A stretch of DNA of 9,450 nt from GCA-2686765 sp036012725. GTDB lineage: Bacteria; Pseudomonadota; Alphaproteobacteria; Rhodospirillales; 2-02-FULL-58-16. The stretch's first letter is position 1; every line of letters begins with the position of its first letter. Location: contig DASCPW010000132.1 in assembly GCA_036012725.1 (NCBI GenBank), forward strand, positions 1 through 9,450, in the 5' to 3' direction. The notes below the pieces were generated by a model. It saw nothing but the letters and a program-made list of their open reading frames with translations. It was not told where the DNA came from and searched no databases. Below are positions 1 through 8,409 of this stretch, piece by piece. Position numbers and translations under genes: made by a program.

Positions 1-916
1 GCTATATCACCAACATCATCGTCGGCGCCGACAACGGTCATCTTCAACCCGTCTACGGCATCGCGCTTGACAAGCGTCTGACCGAGACCAAGGTGCCGAC
101 GCTCGGCGGTTATCGCGGCATGGGGCCGGTCCGCAAGGGTAATCAAGCCCACGAGCATATCCAAAACGACGTTTACGGCAGCGTCATCCTCGCCGCCACC
201 CAGGCTTTTTTTGACGAGCGTTTGACCCGGCCTGGCGATCCACAATTGTTCGAACGCCTGGAAGCGGTCGGCGGCCGGTGCCTGGATCTTTATGACAAAC
301 CGGACGCGGGACTGTGGGAACTGCGCACCAAATCCAGGGTTCATACCTATTCCAGCGCCATGTGCTGGGCGGGCGTCGATCGGTTGGCGAAAATTGCCGA
401 GCGCCTGGGCAAATCATCCCGGGCCGCCTATTGGCGCGATAATGCCTATAGGATGCGCGAGGTGATCTTAAAAAAAGCCTTCGACACAAAACAAAACAGT
501 TTTGTCGAGAGTTTCAACGGCACGGAAGTGGATAGCAGTCTCCTACTGCTCTATGAACTCGGCTTCATTGAAGCCACCGATCGTCGTTTTGTCGGCACCG
601 TGGAAGCCACCGAGCGACAACTCAAACAGGGCAAGCACCTCTTTCGCTATCAGGTGGAAGACGATTTCGGCAAGCCCAAAACGACGTTCAATATCTGCAC
701 TTTTTGGTTTATTGACGCGCTCGCCGCCACCGGACGCAGCGCGGAAGCGCGAGATTTATTCGAAAATATGCTAAACTGCCGCAATCACCTGGGATTGCTG
801 TCCGAGGATCTGGACCCGGAAACGGGGGAGCTGTGGGGAAACTTCCCGCAGACCTATTCCATGGTCGGGCTCATTAACTCTGCCATGCTCTTGAGCAAAA
901 GCTGGAGAGAGGCCTT

Positions 917-920
<4 letters not shown>
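1..920 (+). CDS. GH15 family glycoside hydrolase (glucoamylase/trehalase type), C-terminal part
   Basis: The gene runs in from the left edge; about 305 C-terminal residues are present, first full codon at position 3. The fragment belongs to the (alpha/alpha)6-barrel of GH15, which hydrolyses terminal alpha-glucosidic bonds with inversion and releases beta-glucose. Visible family signatures are GYRG followed by PVRKGN and a DVYG segment, then GLWELR, whose Glu (nt 318-320) matches the catalytic acid, and near the C-terminus LLSEDLDPETGELWGNFPQ, whose Glu (nt 804-806) matches the catalytic base. Both catalytic residues are therefore kept and the gene looks functional. GH15 includes glucoamylases, glucodextranases and true trehalases; the adjoining otsA makes a trehalose or maltooligosaccharide substrate plausible, but the substrate cannot be read from sequence. 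The TGA stop overlaps the next start. I see no signal peptide because the N-terminus is outside the window. Confidence 0.85.
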
Positions 921-2288
<1,368 letters not shown>

Positions 2289-2296
<8 letters not shown>

Positions 2297-3260
2297 CGGG
2301 AAAGAGGTCCGCACCGCGCTTATCGCCGATATCGGCGGCACCAACGTTCGTTTTGCCCTCTCCCAAGCCGGTGGCCCGGCGCGGCAAGTGAAGGTCCTAT
2401 CCTGCGAAAACTTTCCCGGTCCGGCGGCGGCGGCGCGGGCCTACCTGGAAGAGATCGGCAAAACCGGCCCGGCGGCGCCCAACCACGGCGCCTTCGCCGT
2501 CGCCTCGCCGATTACCGGCGACCGGGTAAAAGTGACCAATCACCCCTGGTCCTTTTCCATCGCCGCGATGCGCCGGAGTCTTGGTCTGACAAACTTGCAA
2601 GTGATCAATGATTTCACCGCCATCGCCCTGTCCGTTCCCCGGCTGACGGCGGCGGACCGCCTTAAGGTGGGCGGCGGCGAAGCGGCGCCCGATGCCCCGA
2701 TCGCCGTTCTCGGTCCCGGTACCGGGCTCGGCGTTTCGGGCCTGCTGCCAACGAACACCGGCTGGACGCCTCTGGAGACGGAAGGCGGCCACGTGACCAT
2801 GGCGGCGGCCAACGACCGCGAGCAAGCGGTCCTCGCCATCCTCCGCCAATCATTCGGCCATATCTCCGCCGAGCGGGTGATATCCGGTCCGGGTTTGTGC
2901 AACCTGTACGTGGCGATTTGCCGGCTGGACGGCCTAGATTTAGCGGCCGAACCAATACCGGACCTAGTGACCGAGCGGGGCCTTGACGGGTCTTGTCCGA
3001 TCGCCGCCGAGGCGCTTGCGATGTTCTCCGCCATGCTCGGCACCATCGCCGCCGACCTAGCCTTGAGCCTCGGCGCCCTGGGCGGTGTCTATGTGGCCGG
3101 CGGCATCGTCCCGAAACTGGGAGAGGCTTTCGCCACCTCGCCGTTCCGCCGCCGCTTCGAGGATAAGGGACGCTTCTCCGGCTATCTCGCCGCCATCCCC
3201 ACCTTCGTCATCACCCACGAACTGCCCGCCTTCATCGGCCTCAGCGAGATCCTCGAATGA
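2289..3260 (+). CDS. glk: Glucokinase (ATP-dependent, GlkA/COG0837 type)
   Basis: 323 residues, like E. coli Glk (321). It phosphorylates glucose to glucose-6-phosphate in the cytoplasm, supplying glycolysis and the acceptor of the neighbouring OtsA. Visible are the phosphate-binding ADIGGTN at 13-19, SPITGD at 73-78, INDFTAIA at 106-113 with the catalytic base Asp108, the GPGTGLGV nucleotide loop at 142-149, EGGH at 165-168 binding the sugar, ISGPGL at 198-203, and VAGGIVPK at 269-276. It matches the E. coli protein along its full length, including the FEDKGRF segment near the C-terminus. The ATG at 2289 lies inside the end of otsA (8-base overlap) and has only a weak Shine-Dalgarno sequence, so it probably depends on coupling to otsA translation. 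Nothing resembling a strong terminator follows the TGA. Confidence 0.95.
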
Positions 3261-3326
3261 AAAATCAAGCGATTCGGCTTTGGCCATCGTTCGCAGGAGG
3301 CAGATTGATCAGACGGGAAAAGATTG

Positions 3327-3765
3327 ATGAAAAAGTTATGTTTTTTGCTGATCGTGCTGATCTGGTTAATGCCAACGCTCAACCTCAGAGCCGACGAAAT
3401 CCCCATTATCGACGCCCATAGCCAGGCCTAGAAAGATATACCGCTTGAGCGCATCATTGCGCTGATGGACGAAGCCGGGGTCTCGCGCACGATCCTTGCC
3501 GCCCGGCATGGCACATCGATCAAGGATTAGGTGAAATTCGCCGCCAAGCAACCCGGACCGCATTACCGCAGCTGTACGTAGCAAGAGCACCGCCTACCAG
3601 GACAAGGGGACCAGGGAATTCCGGAAATCTCTTGCCAAGCAGCTCAAGTTTCCTCAGTTCGCGGCCATTGCCGAAGTCTTGATGTATCACACCAGGAAGA
3701 CCAACAAGAAGGGCCATACCATCGCCCCCGAGGTGGCATTCCCGCCCGGACACGTTCGCCAAGGT
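3327..3765 (+). pseudogene. Decayed secreted amidohydrolase-like gene (5' part only)
   Basis: Reading from ATG 3327 gives a clear Sec signal peptide (Lys-Lys, a hydrophobic run, possible cleavage after LRA) followed by IPIIDAHSQA, which resembles the start of the metal-dependent amidohydrolase (Amidohydro_2-like) TIM barrel. The frame then hits TAG at 3429-3431, continues with convincing protein (IIALMDEAGVSRTILAAR), and hits a second TAG at 3528-3530. An apparent one-base insertion at about 3558 shifts the frame. From 3559 the reading RITAAVRSK ... FAAIAEVLMYH ... IAPEVAFPP continues open to about 3765, after which the family resemblance stops. Two stops, a frameshift and a missing 3' half mean it cannot make the enzyme, although a signal-peptide-bearing 34-residue peptide could still be translated. 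The family call rests on remembered resemblance. The gene lies 66 bases after glk, same strand. Confidence 0.7.
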
Positions 3766-3945
3766 GTTATCCGTTTCTACGCCGGAAAGTTGGGGAGCCT
3801 CTTCCTCGGCATTTTCCGTGGCTTCTAGTTTGGGGAGGGCTTCTACCTCCGGCCCGGCTTCCGGTGAGGGCTGTTGTTCCGTCTCTGGCTCTGGGGTTCC
3901 CTCGGGCTTTTTGCCGCCATCCGCTTCGGCTTTATCTTCGGCCAT
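3520..3945 (-). CDS. Hypothetical acidic Pro/Glu-rich protein, probably a truncated gene fused to antisense sequence
   Basis: An open frame of 141 codons starts at ATG 3945 with a strong GGAGG five bases upstream, 74 bases after the pheT stop on the same strand. Residues 1 to about 60 are acidic and rich in Glu, Pro and Ala (MAEDKAEADGGKKPEG, then many PEPE/AEEE-like stretches), as in a disordered N-terminal region. From about residue 61 the frame reads antisense through the decayed amidohydrolase gene and no longer has that composition. The simplest reading is that only the first 60 or so codons are the original gene and the remainder was acquired by a deletion junction near 3765. I do not recognise the family. 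Whether it is expressed is unknown; it could be read through from pheT because no clear terminator separates them. Confidence 0.4.
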   Translation of the reverse strand: MAEDKAEADGGKKPEGTPEPETEQQPSPEAGPEVEALPKLEATENAEEEAPQLSGVETDNTLANVSGRECHLGGDGMALLVGLPGVIHQDFGNGRELRKLELLGKRFPEFPGPLVLVGGALATYSCGNAVRVAWRRISPNP

Positions 3946-4019
3946 GGCCGCCTCCGGGTTGCTTACAATTCAGACTACCATCATAGAGCGCCCGCGCAAG
4001 GTTCCGCCGGAGTCAGGGT

Positions 4020-6431
4020 TCATTTTCTCAGCACCCCGCCGGTCGCCGCTTCGACACTGGCGATCACTTTCTCGGCGACGGCGTCTATTTCGGTATCGGT
4101 GAGGGTTTTCTCGGTGGGCTGTAAGACGACGTTAATGGCCAGCGACTTCTTACCCTCGCCGAGATTGCCGCCGGCGAAAAAATCAAAGACACAGACCTCG
4201 GAGATCAGCACCGCATCGGCGTTCTTGGCGGCGCGCAACAGCGCCTCGGCGGTGATGTCCTTACCGACGACGAAAGCGAAATCGCGTTCCACCGGCTGAA
4301 AAGACGGCAATTCGAGATGCGGCTTGGCGGCGGTTTTCCTGGTTTTTGGCTTAGGAAAATTGTCGAGGAAAATTTCGAAACCGACGATTGGTCCCTTGAC
4401 GTCCATTTTCCGCAACACTCGCGGATGGATTTCGCCAAAAGATGCAAACACCATTTTCGGACCTAAACGGAAAAGTCCTGAACGGCCGGGATGGTACCAG
4501 GGCGGGGCATCGTTAGCGATCGTAAGTTTATCCACCGGCAGGGCAAGTTCGCCGAACACCGCCAAGGTATCGGCCTTGGCATCGAAAACATCGACTGGCC
4601 GGGAGGGTTCAGCCCAACTGCGAGGGCCGCTCCGTCCGGCACGCACACCGGCGGCGACCATGCTCTGATTCTCCGGACGGTCGCCCGCGAAACACGGTCC
4701 GATCTCGAACAAGCAGGCATCGGAGGTGCCGCTGTCGGTGTTGCGTCCGACGGCGGAAATCAAGTTGGGAAGGATCGACGGACGCATCGCGTCCAGGTCC
4801 GAGCTAATGGGATTGAGCAAGCGAATGGAGTCCGGCGCGCCGCCGAACAATTCCGCCTCGGCCAACGGCATGAAAGACAAAGTAACCGCCTCGACCAATC
4901 CGCGCCCGGCCAGTACCCGGCGAGCAGTGGCGCGGCGGCGCTGGGACGCATCCAGGGCTGGTGGCGGCAGGGTGGAGGGGCGTTCCATTGTCACCGTCGG
5001 GATATTGTCATAGCCAAAGACACGCACGATCTCTTCGACCAGGCAGGCTTCGCCGACGATGTCGCCCCGCCACGAAGGCACGGAAACACGCCATTGTGCA
5101 TCCGCATCCGCGTGCGCGACCGCGAAGCCAAGCACGTCGAATATCCTTTTGGTCTCTTCTCCCGACACCTCGACGCCGCCAAGGGCCTGGACCCGTCCAT
5201 GGCGGAAACCGATGTCGCGTTTCCACTCGGGCTCCTTTCCAGCGATCACCGGCTCGGATGCCTCGCCGCCGCAAAGATCAAGGATCAGGCGGGTGGCAAT
5301 CTCCAAGCCGGGGGCCAGGAAGGACGGATCAACACCGCGTTCGAAACGAAAGCGCGCATCCGAGGTCAGATTGAGTTTGCGGCCCGTCGCCGCCGTCCGC
5401 ACGGAATCGAAATAAGCGCACTCGATATAGACGTTGACGGTCTCGGCCGCACAGCCCGACCGCTCACCGCCGATGACTCCACCCAAAGCCTGTACGTGAT
5501 CGTCGTCGGCGATCACCGTCATCGCCGCATCCAAGTCGTATTCCCCGCCGTCGAGGGCCAAGATCGACTCGCCGGGCTCGGCCAGCCTGACGCGAAGATC
5601 GCCTTTGATCTTGTCGGCATCGAAAACATGCAGCGGCCGGCACAGGTCCAAGGCTATCAGGTTGGTGATATCGACCAGGGCCGAAATGGGACGCAAGCCG
5701 ACGGCTAGCAGCTTGTCCTTGAGCCAGCCGGGGCTTTCGCCGTTGCCGAGTCCACGGATGTAACGGCCGATGAAATAAGGACAAGCGTCGGCGTCGGCGG
5801 ATGGGAAGTCCAGATGCACCTTAATCGGGCTTTCAAAGACGCCAGGCACCGGCAAGACGTTCAGGGGCTTCAACATTCCCAGACCCGAGGCCGCCAGATC
5901 GCGGGCAACGCCACGTACGCCCAGGCAGTCGCCGCGGTTCGGGGTGATGGCGATATCAATGACGGGATCGGCAAGCCCCATCACCTCGACGGCGGTGGCG
6001 CCGAGGGCGGCGGTGGCGGGCAATTCGATAATGCCCTGATGTTCGTCCGACAACCCCATCTCGCGTTCGGACAGCAACATGCCGTTGCTGGCGACACCCC
6101 GAATCTTGGCCTTTTTGAGCTTCAAATCGATGCCGGGAACATAACAGCCAGCGGCAGCGAAGACGCCTTTCATGCCGACCCGCGCGTTCGGCGCGCCGCA
6201 AACCACGGTCATCGTTTCAGTGCCGGTGTTGACTTGGCAGACCTGGAGCTTATCGGCATCGGGGTGTGGCTTGGCCTCGATGACCTGGGCGACAACGAAA
6301 TTCTCCATTCCCTTGGCCCGATCGGTAACGCCTTCCACTTCCAGGCCCAACATGGTCAGCCGCTCGGTGATCTCAGCGACGCCCACCGTCGTCTCAAGAT
6401 GATCACGCAGCCAGGAGAGGGTGAATTTCAT
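4020..6431 (-). CDS. pheT: Phenylalanine-tRNA ligase, beta subunit
   Basis: 803 residues, the usual length for bacterial PheT (E. coli 795). It forms the alpha2-beta2 enzyme with PheS that charges tRNA-Phe. Domains in order: N-terminal MKFTLSWLRDHL; EMAP-II-like tRNA-binding OB fold at about 39-150 (AKPHPDADKLQVCQV, VCGAPN); B3/B4 editing region at about 215-380 (VDITN, RPLHVFDADKI, NLTSDARFRFERG); B5 at about 405-475 (SWRGDI, VEEIVRVFGYDNIP); catalytic-like core at about 480-690 (LLNPIS, RPSILPNL); and the ferredoxin-fold anticodon-binding domain at about 708-802 (PSFQPVERDFAFVV, through QPTEKTLTDTEI). The frame is open 63 bases further upstream, but ATG 6431 gives the conserved N-terminus and overlaps the pheS stop as ATGA, implying coupled translation with its partner. 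Confidence 0.97.
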   Translation of the reverse strand: MKFTLSWLRDHLETTVGVAEITERLTMLGLEVEGVTDRAKGMENFVVAQVIEAKPHPDADKLQVCQVNTGTETMTVVCGAPNARVGMKGVFAAAGCYVPGIDLKLKKAKIRGVASNGMLLSEREMGLSDEHQGIIELPATAALGATAVEVMGLADPVIDIAITPNRGDCLGVRGVARDLAASGLGMLKPLNVLPVPGVFESPIKVHLDFPSADADACPYFIGRYIRGLGNGESPGWLKDKLLAVGLRPISALVDITNLIALDLCRPLHVFDADKIKGDLRVRLAEPGESILALDGGEYDLDAAMTVIADDDHVQALGGVIGGERSGCAAETVNVYIECAYFDSVRTAATGRKLNLTSDARFRFERGVDPSFLAPGLEIATRLILDLCGGEASEPVIAGKEPEWKRDIGFRHGRVQALGGVEVSGEETKRIFDVLGFAVAHADADAQWRVSVPSWRGDIVGEACLVEEIVRVFGYDNIPTVTMERPSTLPPPALDASQRRRATARRVLAGRGLVEAVTLSFMPLAEAELFGGAPDSIRLLNPISSDLDAMRPSILPNLISAVGRNTDSGTSDACLFEIGPCFAGDRPENQSMVAAGVRAGRSGPRSWAEPSRPVDVFDAKADTLAVFGELALPVDKLTIANDAPPWYHPGRSGLFRLGPKMVFASFGEIHPRVLRKMDVKGPIVGFEIFLDNFPKPKTRKTAAKPHLELPSFQPVERDFAFVVGKDITAEALLRAAKNADAVLISEVCVFDFFAGGNLGEGKKSLAINVVLQPTEKTLTDTEIDAVAEKVIASVEAATGGVLRK

Positions 6432-7507
6432 GAATTGAGGCCTCCGACCATCGTCGGCACGTCGAAAGCGCTGAAGCCGTAGTGACGGAGCCACCTGAGA
6501 TCGGATTCAAAGAACGTCCGCAAGTCGGCAATGCCGTACTTGAGCATGGCCAGGCGCTCGATACCCATGCCGAAAGCGAAGCCCTGATACTTGCCCGAAT
6601 CGATGCCGCAGTTCTCCAGCACCTTGGGATTGACCATGCCGCAGCCGAGAATCTCCAGCCAGTCGTCGCCATGGCCGATGCGCAATTCGCCTCCTTCGCG
6701 GATGCAGCCGATATCCACTTCCGCCGATGGCTCGGTAAAGGGAAAGTAGCTGGGACGGAAGCGCACTGGCAAATCTTCGAGATCAAAATAGGCCCGGCAG
6801 AATTCGATCAGGCAGCCCTTCAAATGACCCATATGCGTCGACTCGTCGACCACCAGGCCCTCGATCTGATGAAACATCGGCGAGTGTGTGGCGTCATAAT
6901 CGCAGCGGTAGGTGCGCCCCGGCACGATGATGCGGACAGGAGGCTTTTGCCGTTGCATGGTGTGGATCTGAACCGGCGAGGTGTGGGTGCGAAGGAGCAT
7001 GCGGTGGCCATCTTTCTCGCCCGGCAGATAGAAAGTGTCGTGCTCCTGGCGAGCTGGGTGATCCGGCGGGATGTTCAGGGCTGTAAAATTATACCAATCA
7101 TCCTCGATGTCCGGGCCCTCGGCAATGGCGAAACCCATCTCGCCCAGAATGGCGACAACCTCGTCCATGGTTTGGCTAATGGGATGAACGCGGCCCGGCT
7201 TTTGCGGGCGCGCCGGCAGGGTCACATCCACCGCATCGGCCATCAGACGGGCATCAACGCCGGCGTCGGCGAGGTCGCGTTTACGCTCCTCGATGGCGGT
7301 GGCAACCTTAGTTTTAAGAGCATTGAGAGCCAGGCCGACGGTCTTGCGACGCTCCGGGTCCAAACTCCCCAGTTGCTTCATGAAGCCTGTGATGCGCCCC
7401 TTCTTGCCCAGTTCCTCGACCCGGATCGCTTCTAGCTGGTCAAGGGTCGTTGCCGCCGCCGTGACCTCTAAAATCTTGCTTTGAATGGCCTCCGGATCGT
7501 CCATCAT
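6428..7507 (-). CDS. pheS: Phenylalanine-tRNA ligase, alpha subunit
   Basis: 359 residues; catalytic subunit of cytoplasmic PheRS, a class II synthetase that activates phenylalanine with ATP and attaches it to tRNA-Phe. The N-terminal ~90 residues form the coiled-coil tRNA-contacting arm (LGKKGRITGFMK at 33-44). The catalytic domain shows RTHTSPVQ at 173-180, the motif 2 region PGRTYRCDYDATHSPMFHQIEG at 196-217, FPFTEPSAEVDI at 255-266, and motif 3 GFAFGMGIERLAML at 309-322, where the Ala of GFAFG corresponds to the residue that sets amino-acid specificity in E. coli PheS (Ala294). ATGATG at 7507/7504 offers two adjacent starts; AGGTG five bases upstream fits the first, while the second would give an MDDPEA start. 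Stop overlaps pheT. The order rplT-pheS-pheT matches many bacteria. Confidence 0.97.
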   Translation of the reverse strand: MMDDPEAIQSKILEVTAAATTLDQLEAIRVEELGKKGRITGFMKQLGSLDPERRKTVGLALNALKTKVATAIEERKRDLADAGVDARLMADAVDVTLPARPQKPGRVHPISQTMDEVVAILGEMGFAIAEGPDIEDDWYNFTALNIPPDHPARQEHDTFYLPGEKDGHRMLLRTHTSPVQIHTMQRQKPPVRIIVPGRTYRCDYDATHSPMFHQIEGLVVDESTHMGHLKGCLIEFCRAYFDLEDLPVRFRPSYFPFTEPSAEVDIGCIREGGELRIGHGDDWLEILGCGMVNPKVLENCGIDSGKYQGFAFGMGIERLAMLKYGIADLRTFFESDLRWLRHYGFSAFDVPTMVGGLNS

Positions 7508-7545
7508 TGCCGCACCTATTGAAGATTTAAAAGGGAGCCGCCCCG

Positions 7546-7590
7546 CTAGAGCGTATCAAGTTTGCTCGGTTCCAACCCGCTCCCAAACTT
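7546..7590. repeat. Palindromic element between rplT and pheS
   Basis: The 105-base rplT-pheS spacer contains AAGTTTG (7558-7564) and its exact complement CAAACTT (7584-7590). Nested inside is GGTT CC AACC, which with a one-base bulge extends to CGGTT/AACCCG. On the left the block begins with CTAGAGCG, and GAGCG can also pair with CGCTC at 7578-7582. No T-run follows on the minus strand, so it is a poor intrinsic terminator. It could be an RNA structure affecting pheS expression, or a member of a dispersed palindromic repeat family, as occurs between genes in many alphaproteobacteria. Only one copy is visible here, so repeat status is a guess. Confidence 0.35.
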
Positions 7591-7612
7591 CATAAATGAT
7601 ATCAGCTTTAAT

Positions 7613-7978
7613 TTAAGCCGTGCTGGCAAGAGCGGTCTGGACCTGTTCGACCAAGGCCTTGAACGCGTCCGGCTCCCTTACCGCCAGATCGGCAAGCACC
7701 TTGCGGTCGAGTTCGATGCCGGCCTTGCCCAGCCCATTCATGAACTGGGAATAGGTAAGGCCATGCTCGCGGGCGCCGGCGTTGATGCGTTGAATCCACA
7801 ACCTGCGGAACGAGCGCTTGCGCGTACGGCGGTCGCGGTAGGCATATTGCAACCCCTTTTCGACGCGCTCGATGGCGGCACGAAAAACGTTCTTGCTCCG
7901 GCCGCGGTAGCCACGGGCCTGGCGGATAACCTTTTTATGCCTGGCGTGCGCGGTAACGCCCCTGCTGACTCGCGTCAT
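7613..7978 (-). CDS. rplT: Large ribosomal subunit protein bL20
   Basis: 121 residues, close to the family length of about 118. bL20 binds 23S rRNA domain II early in 50S assembly. The basic N-terminal arm (TRVSRGVTAHARHKKVIRQARGYRGR) and the globular part with RDRRTRKRSFRRLWIQRINAGAREHGLTYSQFMNGL are unmistakable; the C-terminal LADLAVREPDAFKALVEQ is also typical. A strong GGGGAGG lies 8 bases before ATG 7978. It follows rpmI by 18 bases and is clearly co-transcribed with it. In E. coli and related bacteria L20 is also a translational repressor of the rpmI-rplT unit; whether that holds here cannot be told from sequence. Confidence 0.97.
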   Translation of the reverse strand: MTRVSRGVTAHARHKKVIRQARGYRGRSKNVFRAAIERVEKGLQYAYRDRRTRKRSFRRLWIQRINAGAREHGLTYSQFMNGLGKAGIELDRKVLADLAVREPDAFKALVEQVQTALASTA

Positions 7979-7996
7979 GGAACCGCCCTCCCCTTG

Positions 7997-8194
7997 TCAA
8001 CCATTTGGCATATAGGATTTGACGATGCGGGCGTCGACGTCTGAAAGAATCCCGGTGCCACGCGCCTTGCGTTTCATTTTTTTCGAACGCTTGCGCAAGT
8101 TATGGCGCAGGCTCGAGGCGCTGGCCCGGACCTTGCCGGAAGCGGTCAGGCAAAACCGTTTTTTGGCGCTTGCCTTGGTCTTTATTTTGGGCAT
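7997..8194 (-). CDS. rpmI: Large ribosomal subunit protein bL35
   Basis: 65 residues, the normal size. The sequence starts MPKIKTKASAKKRF, followed by TASGKVRA, RHNLRKRSKK and a C-terminal LSDVDARIVKSYMP, the standard layout of bL35, a small basic 50S protein. AAGGA lies 7 bases upstream of ATG 8194. It heads the rpmI-rplT-pheS-pheT group in this genome because the usual upstream partner infC is displaced by nearly 1.2 kb. The region just upstream carries a promoter-like sequence and a possible leader hairpin. Confidence 0.96.
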   Translation of the reverse strand: MPKIKTKASAKKRFCLTASGKVRASASSLRHNLRKRSKKMKRKARGTGILSDVDARIVKSYMPNG

Positions 8195-8220
8195 TTTGTT
8201 TCCTTGGATTTTTTAGATGA

Positions 8221-8254
8221 CGGTTTTCAGCGGCTGGGCATGCCCTTGCAACCG
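8221..8254 (-). other. Possible hairpin in the rpmI leader
   Basis: CGGTT (8221-8225) pairs with AACCG (8250-8254), enclosing the self-complementary GGGCATGCCC (8236-8245). In the minus-strand transcript this would form a nested stem 27 bases or more upstream of the rpmI start codon, outside its Shine-Dalgarno sequence. A regulatory target for L20 or an attenuating structure is conceivable given known control of rpmI-rplT leaders, but no published L20 site is recognised here. Confidence 0.3.
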
Positions 8255-8295
8255 AAATGAACAGGTTTTGGGCCGGACCGCTTTTGAAGGCGTGG

Positions 8296-8324
8296 GTTAT
8301 AATGGCCCCGTGCCGGGAATGCAA
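8296..8324 (-). promoter_or_regulatory. Sigma-70-like promoter upstream of rpmI
   Basis: On the minus strand TTGCAT (8324-8319) and TATAAC (8301-8296) are separated by 17 bases. The -10 matches the consensus at five of six positions, the -35 only in TTG. Transcription would start near 8289 and give a leader of about 95 nt before rpmI. It sits between the HAD pseudogene and rpmI, where a local promoter would be useful once infC became distant. Sequence match only; such sites arise by chance. Confidence 0.35.
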
Positions 8325-8370
8325 GTCGGTGGACGTTGCCGAGCTTGGGAAGAAAATTCAACATTCAAGA

Positions 8371-8380
8371 CTTGACCCCA
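8371..8380. repeat. Direct repeat CTTGACCCCA, left copy
   Basis: The ten bases CTTGACCCCA occur here and again at 9180-9189, in the same orientation and on either side of the HAD pseudogene. This could mark an inserted segment of about 0.8 kb, but a 10-base match is not rare enough among all pairs of sites in this region to be convincing alone. No terminal inverted repeats or transposase accompany it. Confidence 0.25.
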
Positions 8381-8409
8381 CATTTGTGCAAGCCATGACG
8401 TTTTTGCCC

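Noticed and set aside
3261..3326. Possible terminator after glk
   Set aside because: No stem-loop followed by a T-run is present; only an AGGAGG at 3295-3300 with no convincing start codon in a useful frame.
3764..4299. Ser/Pro-rich + strand open frames beside pheT
   Set aside because: Composition is that expected from the reverse complement of the acidic Glu/Pro/Ala-rich minus-strand frame and of the pheT 3' end.
4491..5708. A 405-codon open frame on + opposite pheT
   Set aside because: It lies wholly antisense to the clearly conserved pheT frame, is low-complexity Gly/Arg/Ala-rich and has no recognisable domain. Such frames are common opposite GC-rich coding sequence.
6432..6494. Upstream ATG extending PheT by 21 residues
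   Set aside because: The added residues are Arg-rich and non-conserved, and would overlap pheS. The ATG at 6431 in the ATGA overlap gives the standard MKFTLSWL start.
5814..7435. Two long + strand open frames opposite pheT and pheS (222 and 317 codons)
   Set aside because: Antisense shadows of well-conserved synthetase genes; His/Gly/Asp-rich composition, with no ribosome binding site or family motifs seen.
7546..7593. Small minus-strand frame MKFGSGLEPSKLDTL after rplT as a pheM-like attenuator leader peptide
   Set aside because: It has only one Phe codon, no good ribosome binding site was identified, and no terminator with a T-run follows, unlike the Phe-rich E. coli pheST leader.
8278..8303. 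Promoter on + strand using TATAAT at 8298-8303
   Set aside because: The nearest TTGAAG is only 8 bases upstream and nothing on + follows that looks like a gene; the opposite-strand reading fits better.
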